From Streptomyces angustmyceticus (GTDB lineage: Bacteria > Actinomycetota > Actinomycetes > Streptomycetales > Streptomycetaceae), in NCBI RefSeq assembly GCF_019933235.1, contig NZ_CP082945.1, positions 1,612,001-1,676,000 of the forward strand: a stretch of 64,000 nt of DNA. The letters run 5' to 3'. A program made the position numbers and the translations under genes. How positions within the stretch are numbered: the stretch's first letter is position 1; each line of letters starts with the position of its first letter. A model generated the notes under the pieces. That model had not been told where the DNA came from, did not search any database, and saw nothing but the letters and a program-made list of their open reading frames with translations. Of the stretch, positions 52,195-61,000 are shown piece after piece.

Positions 52195-53157
52195 GTGCGC
52201 GCAATCCAGGTGAGCCGGGTCGGTGGCTCCGCAGCTCTCACCCCCGTCGAGTTGCCTGATCCCCTGCCCGCCGCTGGTGAGGTCGTGGTGCGCAACGCGG
52301 CAATCGGGCTCAACTTCATCGACGTCTACTTCCGTGACGGAACCTATCCGACAACATGCCCGTTCATTCCCGGCCAGGAGGCGGCCGGGACAGTCATCGC
52401 GGTGGGCGACGGCGTCGAGGAGATCACCATTGGCGATCGGGTCGCCTACGCCACCCAGCTCGGCGCCTACGCCGAACACACGGCTGTGCCTGCGGGCAAG
52501 CTCATCCCCGTTCCCGAGGAGGTTCACCTCCGCGATGCCGCCGCAGTGTTGCTGCAGGGCCTGGCCGCGCACTACCTCACCCATACGACCCATGCAGTCC
52601 ATCCCGGCGAGAGTGTGGTCGTCCTCGCCGCGGCCGGCGGCCTTGGTCAGCTGCTGGTGCAGATGGCTGCGCACCGCAAGGCAAGCGTGATCGCGGTGGC
52701 CTCCAACGAGGAGAAGCAGCGGATCGCGCTGCAGGCCGGGGCCCGGCAAGCCCTGCCGTATGAGGGCTTCGACGAGCGCGTTCACGAGATCACCAACGGA
52801 GAAGGAGCTCACGTCGTCTACGACTCCGTAGGCGCGGACACCTTCGAGCGAAGTCTGCGTTCGCTGCGCCGCCGAGGCCACCTCGTGGTCTGCGGACTCT
52901 CCAGCGGCTCCGTCGGCAAGGTCGATATCGAGATGCTTCGTACGGCCGGCTCCCTGAGCCTGACCCGGCCTTCTCTCGCCGACCACGTGCCCGACACGGA
53001 TTCCCTGCGTGCCGCTGCTAGGGAACTGTTCGGCTATGTGGCCGATGGGGTCGTACGTCCCGTGGTGGAGGTAGAGATGCCGCTGACCGAGGTAGCTCAC
53101 GCGCACGCCCTGCTCGAGGGACGAGGCACGACAGGAAAGGTCCTGCTGACGCCTTGA
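52195..53157 (+). CDS. NADPH:quinone oxidoreductase-type (MDR) reductase
   Basis: 320 residues; GTG 52195 with GAGG 8 nt upstream and 7 nt after the mutase stop. IGLNFIDVYFRDGTYPTTCP, FIPGQEAAGTVIAVGDGVEE and AAAGGLGQLLVQMAAHRKAS (cofactor site) fit QorA-type, zinc-free medium-chain reductases. Such enzymes reduce quinones or alpha,beta-unsaturated carbonyls. In this operon it may reduce a desaturated intermediate. Confidence 0.9.
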   Translation: MRAIQVSRVGGSAALTPVELPDPLPAAGEVVVRNAAIGLNFIDVYFRDGTYPTTCPFIPGQEAAGTVIAVGDGVEEITIGDRVAYATQLGAYAEHTAVPAGKLIPVPEEVHLRDAAAVLLQGLAAHYLTHTTHAVHPGESVVVLAAAGGLGQLLVQMAAHRKASVIAVASNEEKQRIALQAGARQALPYEGFDERVHEITNGEGAHVVYDSVGADTFERSLRSLRRRGHLVVCGLSSGSVGKVDIEMLRTAGSLSLTRPSLADHVPDTDSLRAAARELFGYVADGVVRPVVEVEMPLTEVAHAHALLEGRGTTGKVLLTP

Positions 53158-53417
53158 GGACACGGCGCTGAAATCGGATCCGCCCAGCGGCGGGCAAGCC
53201 TGCGTCCCGGGCGTCGGCACTCGTGTCCGGAGTGCTGCTGAGCCGGAGCCGGCGATCGGCACGCAGGTTGCCGTGACCGTGCTCGGGAGGGCTCGGTCGC
53301 CTGGTCGGATGCCGGGCCCGGCATCCGTGGTCGTTGCTTCGACCGGAGGAACCCGCAGAGCCTGAACCCGCACTTGCACTCACGCACCATCACAGAACCC
53401 GATAGAAGGAAGCGATA

Positions 53418-54959
53418 GTGAACCGAGCAAACGCTGTCGACGCCGGTGCCCACCAGACCGTGGCCCTGGCCGGCACCGCTGACGGCCTTGAGCAACTGCG
53501 CACGTTGGTGGACGCCGCCCTCGACGCAGTCGCCGCGTCGTCGATCAAGCATGGCGGTCCGGTCACGGTCGGCGGTCCCAGTGCTGCGATCGCAGCCGTG
53601 CGAGACATGATGCATGGTGAAGGGTTCCTGACCGATGCGCCCGGACCGGACCGGGTAACGGAGCTGTTCGAGACATACGCCGCCTGGTCGGCTGATCTGA
53701 CCCACCCGTCCGCCGTTTCGCGTATGCAGTGCGCGCCCACACCGGCCGCTGCTGCCGCCGAGCTCCTCGCCGCCGTCCTCAACCAATCGCTGCACTCATG
53801 GGAAAGCGGTCCCTTCGCCCTCGAGCTGGAACGCCGGCTCATCAGCGAGATGGCCGGCTGGGTCGGCTACGGTGAAACGGCATCGGGCACGTTGACCCCC
53901 GGCGGCAGCATCTCCAACCTCGTGGGGCTGCTGCTCAGCCGTGATCACATGCTGACCGACGCGGTCGGCAGCGATATTTCGCAGTCGGGGCTCGCTGGCA
54001 GCGCAGTGCGACCGCGCATCCTCTGCTCAGCCGCCGCACATTTCTCCATCGCGCGTGCAGCCGGCTTCCTCGGGCTCGGGCGTGATGCGGTGGTGAAGGT
54101 ACCCACGGACGAAATGGGCAGGATGATCCCCGAGGAAGCCTGCCGACTGCTCGACGGATTCACCGCGGACGAGGTACCCATCGCTCTCGTGGCGACTGCG
54201 GGCACCACTGACCACGGGTCTTTCGACCCATTGCCCGAACTGGCCGCCCTCGCTGCTGAGCGGAGGATCTGGTTTCACGTCGACGCCGCATACGGGATCG
54301 GAGCTCTGTTTTCGAACAGTCTCGCGCCTCTCCTCGATGGCCTGTCCGAGGCGGACTCCATCGCTTTCGACCTGCACAAGTTCGGCTGGACCCCGGCTTC
54401 TTCCAGCATCCTGCTGGTACGCGATGAGGCCCGCTTGAGTCCTCTCGCCCAACAGGCCGTCTACCTCAACCCGCCGGACGATGAGGCTGAGGGATACACC
54501 GCACTCCTGGGAACGTCGATGCAAACCACCCGCCGCTCCGATGCCCTCAAGATCGCAGCTTCGTTGCTGAGCCTCGGCCGGAAGGGGATGGGCGACTGGG
54601 TCGACGCCTGCCATTCCCAAGCACGGTACGCCGCCGCTCGTATCGACCGGCACCCGGACCTTGAACTGCTTGCCGAACCGGTGCTCAGCACAGTGATCTT
54701 CCGTTGCCGGACCAGTGAGGCGATCGAAGACGAGAGCGCTTGGAATGCCGCTGTTCGCAGGCGCTTGATGACCGAGGGCCGGGCCCTTCTGGCCCGTACC
54801 AAGGTACGGCGCCAAGACGGCGAGACGTGGGTGCATCTGAAGCTGGTCTTCCTGAACCCGGCCACGACGAAGGAGGAGATCGATGCGCTGCTGGACGATG
54901 TCGTGACCGCCGCGGCAGAGGTCAAGGAGGCGATGCGTACGCAGGTGCGCCACAGCTGA
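53418..54959 (+). CDS. group II PLP-dependent amino-acid decarboxylase
   Basis: 513 residues; GTG after AAGGAAG. Fold-type-I pattern: GTLTPGGSISNLVGLLLSRD, PLP-contacting Asp in WFHVDAAYG, and the Schiff-base Lys321 in FDLHKFGW. It belongs with glutamate/aspartate/diaminobutyrate decarboxylases. Beside glutamate mutase, the simplest substrate is 3-methylaspartate, giving 3-aminoisobutyrate, as VinO does in vicenistatin synthesis on a carrier protein. No carrier is near here, so the free amino acid may be used. It is separated from qor by 260 nt, so may have its own promoter. Confidence 0.88.
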   Translation: MNRANAVDAGAHQTVALAGTADGLEQLRTLVDAALDAVAASSIKHGGPVTVGGPSAAIAAVRDMMHGEGFLTDAPGPDRVTELFETYAAWSADLTHPSAVSRMQCAPTPAAAAAELLAAVLNQSLHSWESGPFALELERRLISEMAGWVGYGETASGTLTPGGSISNLVGLLLSRDHMLTDAVGSDISQSGLAGSAVRPRILCSAAAHFSIARAAGFLGLGRDAVVKVPTDEMGRMIPEEACRLLDGFTADEVPIALVATAGTTDHGSFDPLPELAALAAERRIWFHVDAAYGIGALFSNSLAPLLDGLSEADSIAFDLHKFGWTPASSSILLVRDEARLSPLAQQAVYLNPPDDEAEGYTALLGTSMQTTRRSDALKIAASLLSLGRKGMGDWVDACHSQARYAAARIDRHPDLELLAEPVLSTVIFRCRTSEAIEDESAWNAAVRRRLMTEGRALLARTKVRRQDGETWVHLKLVFLNPATTKEEIDALLDDVVTAAAEVKEAMRTQVRHS

Positions 54960-54974
54960 CGCTGGATGGCTCCG

Positions 54975-55017
54975 GAGGGGGCACATCTTCTTGTGCTGGT
55001 CGGTGCAATGCCCCCTC
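54975..55017. terminator. 9-bp hairpin after the decarboxylase
   Basis: GAGGGGGCA (54975-54983) and TGCCCCCTC (55009-55017) are exact complements with a 25-nt loop, starting 15 nt after the decarboxylase stop. It probably marks the end of the operon. Confidence 0.6.
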
Positions 55018-55430
55018 GGGATATTCAGCTTGGTCGCCCCGGGGCGGAACAGGGGGCGATCCAATGGCCTCTCTTCCGCCCCGTCATGCCGCCACACCCC
55101 TCCGAGCCACTCGCCCGCCGATGCGTCGGCGGGCGACGTCACGCTCTGGTCGACGAAGAGGCTTCATGACCGCCCGCACTCTCGTCACACGTCCTACGAG
55201 CCGTTCAGCGAAGGGCCGAGGCTACAGAAATCGCCGGTTTGCCGACTCGAATTCGGTATGCCCCGCCATGCCCTGAACAAGCATATGTCTGCGAAGCCCG
55301 TCGCACCTGAACTCGGGGCCGGTAACGAATCCAACGCACAGCCTGACGTGCATCAGAAGCTGGCGCAACGGGGCCGATGCCACATTCGGCCTGTTCCTGG
55401 ACTGACCGACCGGCACGCCATGGGATGGCA
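55018..55430. other. no supported gene between hairpins
   Basis: About 410 nt. Frames are short and lack ribosome sites or recognisable motifs. It separates the end of the signal-controlled run from the convergent exporter gene. Confidence 0.4.
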
Positions 55431-55473
55431 CCGTGGCCCGTCCCGCGCTCATAGAGCGCGGGACGGGCCACGG
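55431..55473. terminator. 20-bp perfect inverted repeat, bidirectional terminator-like
   Basis: CCGTGGCCCGTCCCGCGCTC (55431-55450) pairs perfectly with the arm at 55454-55473 across a 3-nt loop. It is by far the strongest hairpin seen in the window. It stands between the convergent decarboxylase and DMT exporter transcripts, as expected for a two-way terminator. Confidence 0.8.
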
Positions 55474-55631
55474 CCGCGCGGGTCGGCCGATGCCGCAGTC
55501 CGTCGCACGGCGGGATACGGTCGCTGCGCGAGCCGCGGGCCGGACCGGTTGACGCTGCACGTCTGCCGGTCCAAGGCAGCCTTCCGGCCTGGATGCTGAC
55601 TCCGTACGTGATGGCCTGGACGGGCCAAGGG

Positions 55632-56603
55632 TTAGTGAGCGTCCTGCGGGATGTGAGCACCGTTCGGATCGGTGCTCTCCTCGCGAGCCGAGACGCTCGT
55701 TGCGCGGGTGCGCGCGGCTCTGCGTTTCCCAGCGCCCAGATACGTGGCAGCGATCGAGGCACAGGCGACAGCGGCGATGCCGAGCCACTGGGGCAAGTGG
55801 AGGTGCTGGCCGAGGATCAGCAGGCCGAACAAGGCGCCCGCGGCCGGCTCCAGGCTTGTCAGTACGCCGAAGACGCGTGGCGGAATCCGGCGGAGCGCTT
55901 CGAGGTTGAGCGAGTATGGCAGCACACTGGAGGCGACGGCCACGACTGTCGCCACCCAGAGAACGTGCGTATCCAGCAGGGCGCTCCCGGCATGCGCGAT
56001 GCCATAGGGGGCGCTGAGCAGCGCCGCCCATGTCATGGCCACGGCCAGCCCCTGGCCACCGCTGAGGCGGGTCGCCATGCGGGCGGCGACGAGGATGTAT
56101 CCGGCCCAGCAGGTGGCTGCCACGGCAGCCAGGGCGAGGCCGGTTACGGAGAGGGAGGCGTTGCCGCCGTCGCTCAGCAGGAACACGCCGCCTGCCGCCA
56201 GGCAGGCCGGGAGCAGATCGATCGCGCGGCGGGAGCCGGCCAGCGCGATAGTGAATGGGCCGAGGAATTCGATGGTGGCGACGATTCCGAGAGGGATGTG
56301 GTTGACGGCTTCAAAGAACGTGATGTGGTGTCCCGCAAGCAGAGCTCCGGCGGCAAGTACTGTGCCCCAGGCCCCTTTCACTCCGCTGAGGTTTTGGCGT
56401 CGTGGGCGCCATAACAGGCATAGCAGTACGCCGGCAATCAGTAGTCTGAGGAACACCACACCAGCAGCGCCTGCTTGGGGGTATGCGCTGGGGGCGAGCG
56501 CTGCACCGAACTGGATTCCACATACCCCGACCAGCACAAGGCAGGGTGCGGGTACCTTGTCCGTGACGCTGGAGAGTCCTTGGGTCGTGCTGCTCTGCTG
56601 CAT
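55632..56603 (-). CDS. EamA/DMT-family exporter (RhtA-like)
   Basis: 323 residues; ATG 56603 follows GGAGGGAAGA. Ten transmembrane segments in two EamA halves: AYPQAGAAGVVFLRLLIAGV, FLGPFTIALAGSRRAIDLLP, CWAGYILVAARMATRL and LTSLEPAAGALFGLLILGQ. RhtA-like transporters export amino acids such as threonine and homoserine. Next to glutamate mutase and decarboxylase genes it may export the amino-acid-derived product. Confidence 0.88.
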   Translation of the reverse strand: MQQSSTTQGLSSVTDKVPAPCLVLVGVCGIQFGAALAPSAYPQAGAAGVVFLRLLIAGVLLCLLWRPRRQNLSGVKGAWGTVLAAGALLAGHHITFFEAVNHIPLGIVATIEFLGPFTIALAGSRRAIDLLPACLAAGGVFLLSDGGNASLSVTGLALAAVAATCWAGYILVAARMATRLSGGQGLAVAMTWAALLSAPYGIAHAGSALLDTHVLWVATVVAVASSVLPYSLNLEALRRIPPRVFGVLTSLEPAAGALFGLLILGQHLHLPQWLGIAAVACASIAATYLGAGKRRAARTRATSVSAREESTDPNGAHIPQDAH

Positions 56604-56699
56604 TCTTCCCTCCGTGGTTCTGGGCCCAGGCATCCGGGGATGCCCCGGGCGTGATGGCGCATGCGGACGGCCGGTGGGATGAGCCGCTCCACCGGCCCG

Positions 56700-57504
56700 T
56701 CATGCCTGATCGGCGTCGCTTTTTGGCGATACACAGCAGCAGTCTGCCGGTGGACGTGTGCCACCCATGACGGTCTGAGCGGCCGCTGCGCCCGACAGCG
56801 GGAACTCAGCGGTTACGGGCGGCGACAGCTTGCTCTCGCAGACCGTGCGCACGGCGCGTGCGGTCAGTTCGCGCGCAATGCCGGGTGCGCTCTGCGTGAG
56901 CGCCGGCACGGAGACGCCCCCGATGGCGCGACCCTCTGCGTAGAGTTCAGGCTGTCCGGCCCGGCAGGGATCGGCGCCGCTCGCATTGCCGAAGGACGCC
57001 AGGCGCCCTGAGGCGGCCAATTCGTCCAGGCGGCGCCACAGCGTTTCGCCATCCCGGGATCGCGAATCAGGTCGACACCTCGGCCGCCGGTAGCGCGGCG
57101 GACGTCTTCGGCGAGGGTCTCGGTCCGGAACACGTCGTCGTAGCCGTGCTTGAGGGTGTACTCGGCCTTGGCATCGGTGGGGACCACGCCGTACACCGCA
57201 CCGGCGCCCGCCGCCCGGGCCAATTGCCCGGCCGTGGTCCCGATGTCTCCCGCCGCGCCATGCACCACACACTCTCTCCGGCGCGCAGCCGCCTCACGTC
57301 GTGGGTCAGGGCATGTGCCGTCGGCAGCACGGTCGGCTGCGCCGCAGCGGTCCGCAGATCCAGCTTGTCGGGCAGCGGGGATACGGTCACGGCCCGGAGC
57401 GCCCTGATGGCCACCTGGCCGGCTCCCGGCTCGGACGTACCGGTTCTCTGGACTGCCTTCAGCACCTCGGGGCCGCCGTGCTCCTGTAACTCGACCGCGC
57501 GCAT
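56700..57504 (-). pseudogene. decayed quinone oxidoreductase gene
   Basis: From ATG 57504 the minus strand reads MRAVELQEHGGPEVLKAVQR, the start of a QorA-type enzyme, then loses about 50 residues (the stretch with GLNFxD and GxEAAG). The cofactor block MVHGAAGDIGTTAGQLARAA continues in a second frame, and a later part (AGRLASFGNASG) lies in a third. At least two frameshifts and an internal deletion make it nonfunctional. It faces an ArsR gene that may once have controlled it. Confidence 0.85.
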
Positions 57505-57526
57505 ACGCAGACTGCCCTCCCGTAGG

Positions 57527-57593
57527 TGTTCAATCGAAAGCGAACAATGGCAGTGTAAGATCAGCATCGAACACTCAGCAAGTGGGTGTGTTC
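57527..57593. promoter_or_regulatory. two inverted repeats at the ArsR promoter
   Basis: TGTTC (57527-57531) with GAACA (57542-57546), and GAACAC (57569-57574) with GTGTTC (57588-57593), are short palindromes built on the same half-site. A TAAGAT -10 candidate (57556-57561) lies between them. They are likely operators for the divergent ArsR protein. AAAGCGAAC in the first also resembles ARE-like site 3. Confidence 0.55.
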
Positions 57594-57613
57594 ACTCCAG
57601 GGGAGGAACGGGG

Positions 57614-57958
57614 ATGTCGGATCAGGCCGAAAGCGGAAGTCACCGCCCGGCACCAGTGCACACGCACCCGGATGAAGTCCCCCTGCTGACCGCGCTGTCC
57701 GCGCTCGCGGACCCTGTGCGCATTCAGCTGATCCGCAGCCTGGCGAGCCACCCCGACTGGACGCTCAGCTGCAGCAACTTCGACGTGCCGGTCGGCAGAG
57801 CCGCCAAGAGCCACCACTTCTCCGTCCTGCGCGAAGCCGGCCTTGTCGAACAACGCGACCAGGGCCCCAAACGGCTCAACCGACTTCGTCGCGCGGAGTT
57901 TGATGCTCGCTTTCCCGGCCTCCTCGACCTGGCCCTCCGCCCGGACAACACCGACTGA
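57614..57958 (+). CDS. ArsR-family winged-helix regulator
   Basis: 114 residues; ATG after GGGAGGAACGGGG. The winged helix is clear: VPLLTALSALADPVRIQLIR, then GRAAKSHHFSVLREAGLVEQ and a short helix. There is no CxC metal-binding motif in the recognition helix region, so it may respond to an organic ligand, as HlyU/YczG-like members do. It is divergent from a dead quinone oxidoreductase gene. Confidence 0.88.
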   Translation: MSDQAESGSHRPAPVHTHPDEVPLLTALSALADPVRIQLIRSLASHPDWTLSCSNFDVPVGRAAKSHHFSVLREAGLVEQRDQGPKRLNRLRRAEFDARFPGLLDLALRPDNTD

Positions 57959-58271
57959 AACCGGCAAGACCCGGCAAGCGGCGGTCACCGGCACCGCCCT
58001 GGGCCGTCAATGAGACGAAGCCGGCAGAGAAGAGGCCGCACCACCGGCGCCGCAACGGCACGGACGTGCCGGCGTGGGGTGCGACTGAGCTGCGCATGCG
58101 GCTCCTGGCCGATGAACAGTGGCGCTTGCGCTCTGGCCAACGGTCGACCCCTGGCCGACCTGCGTGAGACCGGCCCACTCATAGGTGTCGGCCTCAGCGT
58201 GCCCGCGTCCTGGATCTGCGGGACGTCGAGCCTTCCCGGCCGGCCCCTCCCGGTTCTCCCACCGACCCCGG
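57959..58271. other. convergent intergenic region, nothing recognised
   Basis: 313 nt between the ArsR gene and the convergent membrane-anchored protein. No ribosome sites or motif-bearing frames were seen, and I found no strong hairpin. Confidence 0.4.
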
Positions 58272-58844
58272 TCAGAACCGCACAGTCGACACCGTGTACA
58301 CCACCGGGTGCCCCGGCTCGTCGTAGCTGACCATGATCCGCTGGTAGGGGTGCGGTGCCTTCGCCGAGGTCGTCGTGCCGGACCAGGGTGCGTCGGTGCC
58401 GAGGTCCCAGCCGACCTTCGCCGCCTGCTCGGGCGGGATGGTCCGCTGGTCCTTCTTGAGGGCGGCGGTGCTGGTGCCGACGGCGTTGAGGTAGTGCTCC
58501 AGGCCCCACGCGTTCGTCCTGAACTGCACGAACAGCGAACTGGTCTGCCAGGAGTTGGTCTCGTAGTAGTAGACCGGGGTGGAGCCGATCGGCACCGGGA
58601 CGTTGTAGATCCGCTGCTGGACCTTGGAGGGGAAGGCGTTGGTCAGGCCGGTGGCGGCGGCCTCGGCCTCCTTGCCCTCGCCGCTGTCCCGGCTCTGCTC
58701 GGCGGAGATGACGATGTAGCCCGCCGGGATCGCGATCAGCAGGAAGATGATCAGCGCCATCAGCACCGGGCGCCGCCGCTTGACGCGGGGCGGCGGGACG
58801 GGCTGGGCGTCGTCGTGCACGGTGTGCAGGTCGGTGTCGGTCAT
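58272..58844 (-). CDS. membrane-anchored protein of unknown function
   Basis: 190 residues, ATG overlapping the ROK stop (ATGA). A short cytosolic N-terminus rich in Arg/Pro is followed by one membrane helix (VLMALIIFLLIAIPAGYIVI, about residues 27-48) and an extracellular domain. That domain has an alternating beta-strand pattern (PVYYYETNSW, SSLFVQFRTNAWGLEHYLNA). I do not recognise the family. Its coupling to the ROK kinase gene points to a role near sugar uptake, or a conserved neighbour by chance. Confidence 0.75.
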   Translation of the reverse strand: MTDTDLHTVHDDAQPVPPPRVKRRRPVLMALIIFLLIAIPAGYIVISAEQSRDSGEGKEAEAAATGLTNAFPSKVQQRIYNVPVPIGSTPVYYYETNSWQTSSLFVQFRTNAWGLEHYLNAVGTSTAALKKDQRTIPPEQAAKVGWDLGTDAPWSGTTTSAKAPHPYQRIMVSYDEPGHPVVYTVSTVRF

Positions 58845-59962
58845 CGGCGGCCTGCCCGTTCGTAGCGTTCGTAGCGCTCGACGCGCCGCCGGTTGGCGCG
58901 CCGGAAGCGGCGGGCCACCAGGCGGGCCAGATCGGCGGCGCCGACCATCCCGGCCTCGGGGCCGAGCTGGGCCTTGGCGATGGTGGCCTCGGGACGGTAG
59001 CCGCGGCCGGTGAGATGGCGCCGGAAGGCTTCTCTGGCCGGGCCGATGAGCAGGTCGTCGGCGGCGCTGACGCCACCGCCGATGACGAAGCAGGACGGGT
59101 CGAGGGCGGCGGCGAGGTTGGCGATGCCGACGCCGAGCCACTGGCCGATCTCCTGGAGGAGTTCGACGCACATCGCGTCGCCCTCCCGGGCCAGCTCGGT
59201 GATCAGCGGTCCGGTGATGTCGCCGATGCGGCCGCCGACCCGCTCGATGATGTTGTACGCGACCGGGGAGTCGGCGGCGGCCAGCTCACGGGCCTCGCGC
59301 ACCAGGGCGTTGCCGGAGCTGTACTGCTCCCAGCAGCCGCGGTTGCCGCACGGGCAGCGGTGGCCCCCGGGGACGACCTGCATATGGCCGAATTCGCCGG
59401 CCACGCCGAACTTGCCGCGCTTGACGGCGCCGTCCTCCAGGATCGCGCCGCCGATGCCGGTGCCGAGCGTGATCATGACGAGGTGGTCCTCGCCGCGGCC
59501 GGCGCCGAAGCGCCACTCCGCCCAGGCGGCGGTGTTGGCGTCGTTGTCGACCATGACCGGGACCGCGAGGCGGCCGGCGAGGCGGTCGCGCAGCGGCTCG
59601 TTGCGCCAGTTCAGGTGGGGTGCGAACAGCACCTTGCTGCGGTCCGCGTCGACCCAGCCGGCGGCGCCGATGCCGACCGCGTGGACGTCGTGCCGGTCGG
59701 AGAGGTCGAGCACCAGCTCGGTGATGGTGTCCTCGACGACCTTGGGGCTCTTGGACTTGTCCGGCGTCTCGGTGCGGACCTTCTCCAGGATGGTGCCGTC
59801 GGCGTCGACGACGCCCGCCATGACCTTGGTGCCGCCGATGTCGATACCCACGGTGGGTACCCGGGGGGCGGTCAGGTGCGAGCGGCGCTCACGGGTGCCG
59901 ACCGTGCGCAGCACGGTGGCCCTGGCGGAGCCTCGGTGCACCCGGTCCCGGTACATGCTCAT
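58841..59962 (-). CDS. ROK-family sugar kinase (glucokinase-like)
   Basis: 373 residues from ATG 59962 (AGAGG upstream). ATP site TVGIDIGGTKVMAGVVDADG, catalytic Asp in VMVDNDANTAAWAEWRFGAG, and the ROK zinc motif GHRCPCGNRGCWEQY (C-x-C-x4-C) preceded by EFGHM. There is no N-terminal HTH, so it is an enzyme rather than a ROK repressor. It sits downstream of the sugar ABC transporter on the same strand and would phosphorylate the imported sugar. Confidence 0.92.
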   Translation of the reverse strand: MSMYRDRVHRGSARATVLRTVGTRERRSHLTAPRVPTVGIDIGGTKVMAGVVDADGTILEKVRTETPDKSKSPKVVEDTITELVLDLSDRHDVHAVGIGAAGWVDADRSKVLFAPHLNWRNEPLRDRLAGRLAVPVMVDNDANTAAWAEWRFGAGRGEDHLVMITLGTGIGGAILEDGAVKRGKFGVAGEFGHMQVVPGGHRCPCGNRGCWEQYSSGNALVREARELAAADSPVAYNIIERVGGRIGDITGPLITELAREGDAMCVELLQEIGQWLGVGIANLAAALDPSCFVIGGGVSAADDLLIGPAREAFRRHLTGRGYRPEATIAKAQLGPEAGMVGAADLARLVARRFRRANRRRVERYERYERAGRR

Positions 59963-60190
59963 CGACCGACCTCTTCGCCGTTGCTCCCGCACTGCCTGGT
60001 GGGCACGGGCAGTGCCCCCATGCGGCGGCTGTGTGCTCGCAAGAGTCGTCTCGTCCCTGCGGGTCTCGGGAGGCCGGGGCCTCGATGTGCGGGTTCGGTG
60101 CGATTGTGCATCACCGGCGGCGTCCGGCGCACCGCGACGGAGAGTGATGCGCCCCGCACAGCCTCGGGGCCGTACGGGGCGCGGTGGTGA

Positions 60191-61000
60191 TCACTCGGGG
60201 CGATGGCCGCCGGGGAACTCCGGGGTCGCGGTCCGGGCCAGCTCGTGACTGAGCTGTTCCAGTTCGCTGCCGCCCGCCATTTGGCGGGTCAGCTCCTCCA
60301 GGGCGATCTCCGACTTGGTGTGGCTGCCGGCCATGGTGCCGCGCTTGAGCAGGACGAAGCGGTCACCGACGAGATACGCGTGGTGCGGGTTGTGGGTGAT
60401 CAACACCACGCCGAGTCCGGCGTCCCGCGCGGCCGCGACGTACTTGAGGACGACGCCGGACTGCTTGACGCCGAGCGCCGCCGTCGGCTCGTCCAGGACG
60501 AGGACCTTGGCGCCGAAGTAGACGGCGCGGGCGATGGCCACGCACTGGCGTTCGCCGCCCGAGAGGGTGCCGATGGGCTGGTCGACGTCGCGCAGGTCGA
60601 TGCCCATCCGCAGCAGCTCGCCGCGGGTGGTCTCGCGCATCGTCTCCACGTCGAGCCGCTTGAAGGGGCCGATGCCGGTGGTGGGCTCGGACCCGAGGAA
60701 GAAGTTCCGCCACACCGGCATGAGCGGGACGACGGCCAGGTCCTGGTAGACGGTGGCGATCCCGCGGTCCAGGGCCTCGCGCGGGGAGGCGAGGGAGGTC
60801 TCCTCGCCGTCGATGGTGAAGGACCCGGCGTCGTGCCGGTGCAGCCCCGCGATGATCTTGATGAGGGTGGACTTGCCGGCGCCGTTGTCCCCGAGCACAC
60901 AGGAGATCTCCCCCGCGTGCACCTCCAGGGACACGCCTTCCAGGGCGCGGACGTTTCCGTAGTACTTGCTGACGTCGGTCAGCTCGACCAGCGCTGTCAT
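60191..61000 (-). CDS. sugar ABC transporter ATP-binding protein
   Basis: 269 residues, a single ABC domain, ATG overlapping the permease stop (ATGA). Walker [11 protein letters not shown]-loop VYQDLAVVP, signature [16 protein letters not shown], Walker [12 protein letters not shown]. It is half-length compared with RbsA/XylG (two ABC domains), so it should act as a dimer, as in related single-domain sugar importers. Confidence 0.93.
   Translation of the reverse strand: MTALVELTDVSKYYGNVRALEGVSLEVHAGEISCVLGDNGAGKSTLIKIIAGLHRHDAGSFTIDGEETSLASPREALDRGIATVYQDLAVVPLMPVWRNFFLGSEPTTGIGPFKRLDVETMRETTRGELLRMGIDLRDVDQPIGTLSGGERQCVAIARAVYFGAKVLVLDEPTAALGVKQSGVVLKYVAAARDAGLGVVLITHNPHHAYLVGDRFVLLKRGTMAGSHTKSEIALEELTRQMAGGSELEQLSHELARTATPEFPGGHRPE

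Noticed and set aside
55142..55630. Small frames before the DMT exporter as possible genes
   Set aside because: No ribosome sites, no family resemblance, and overlapping frames on both strands; they surround strong hairpins.
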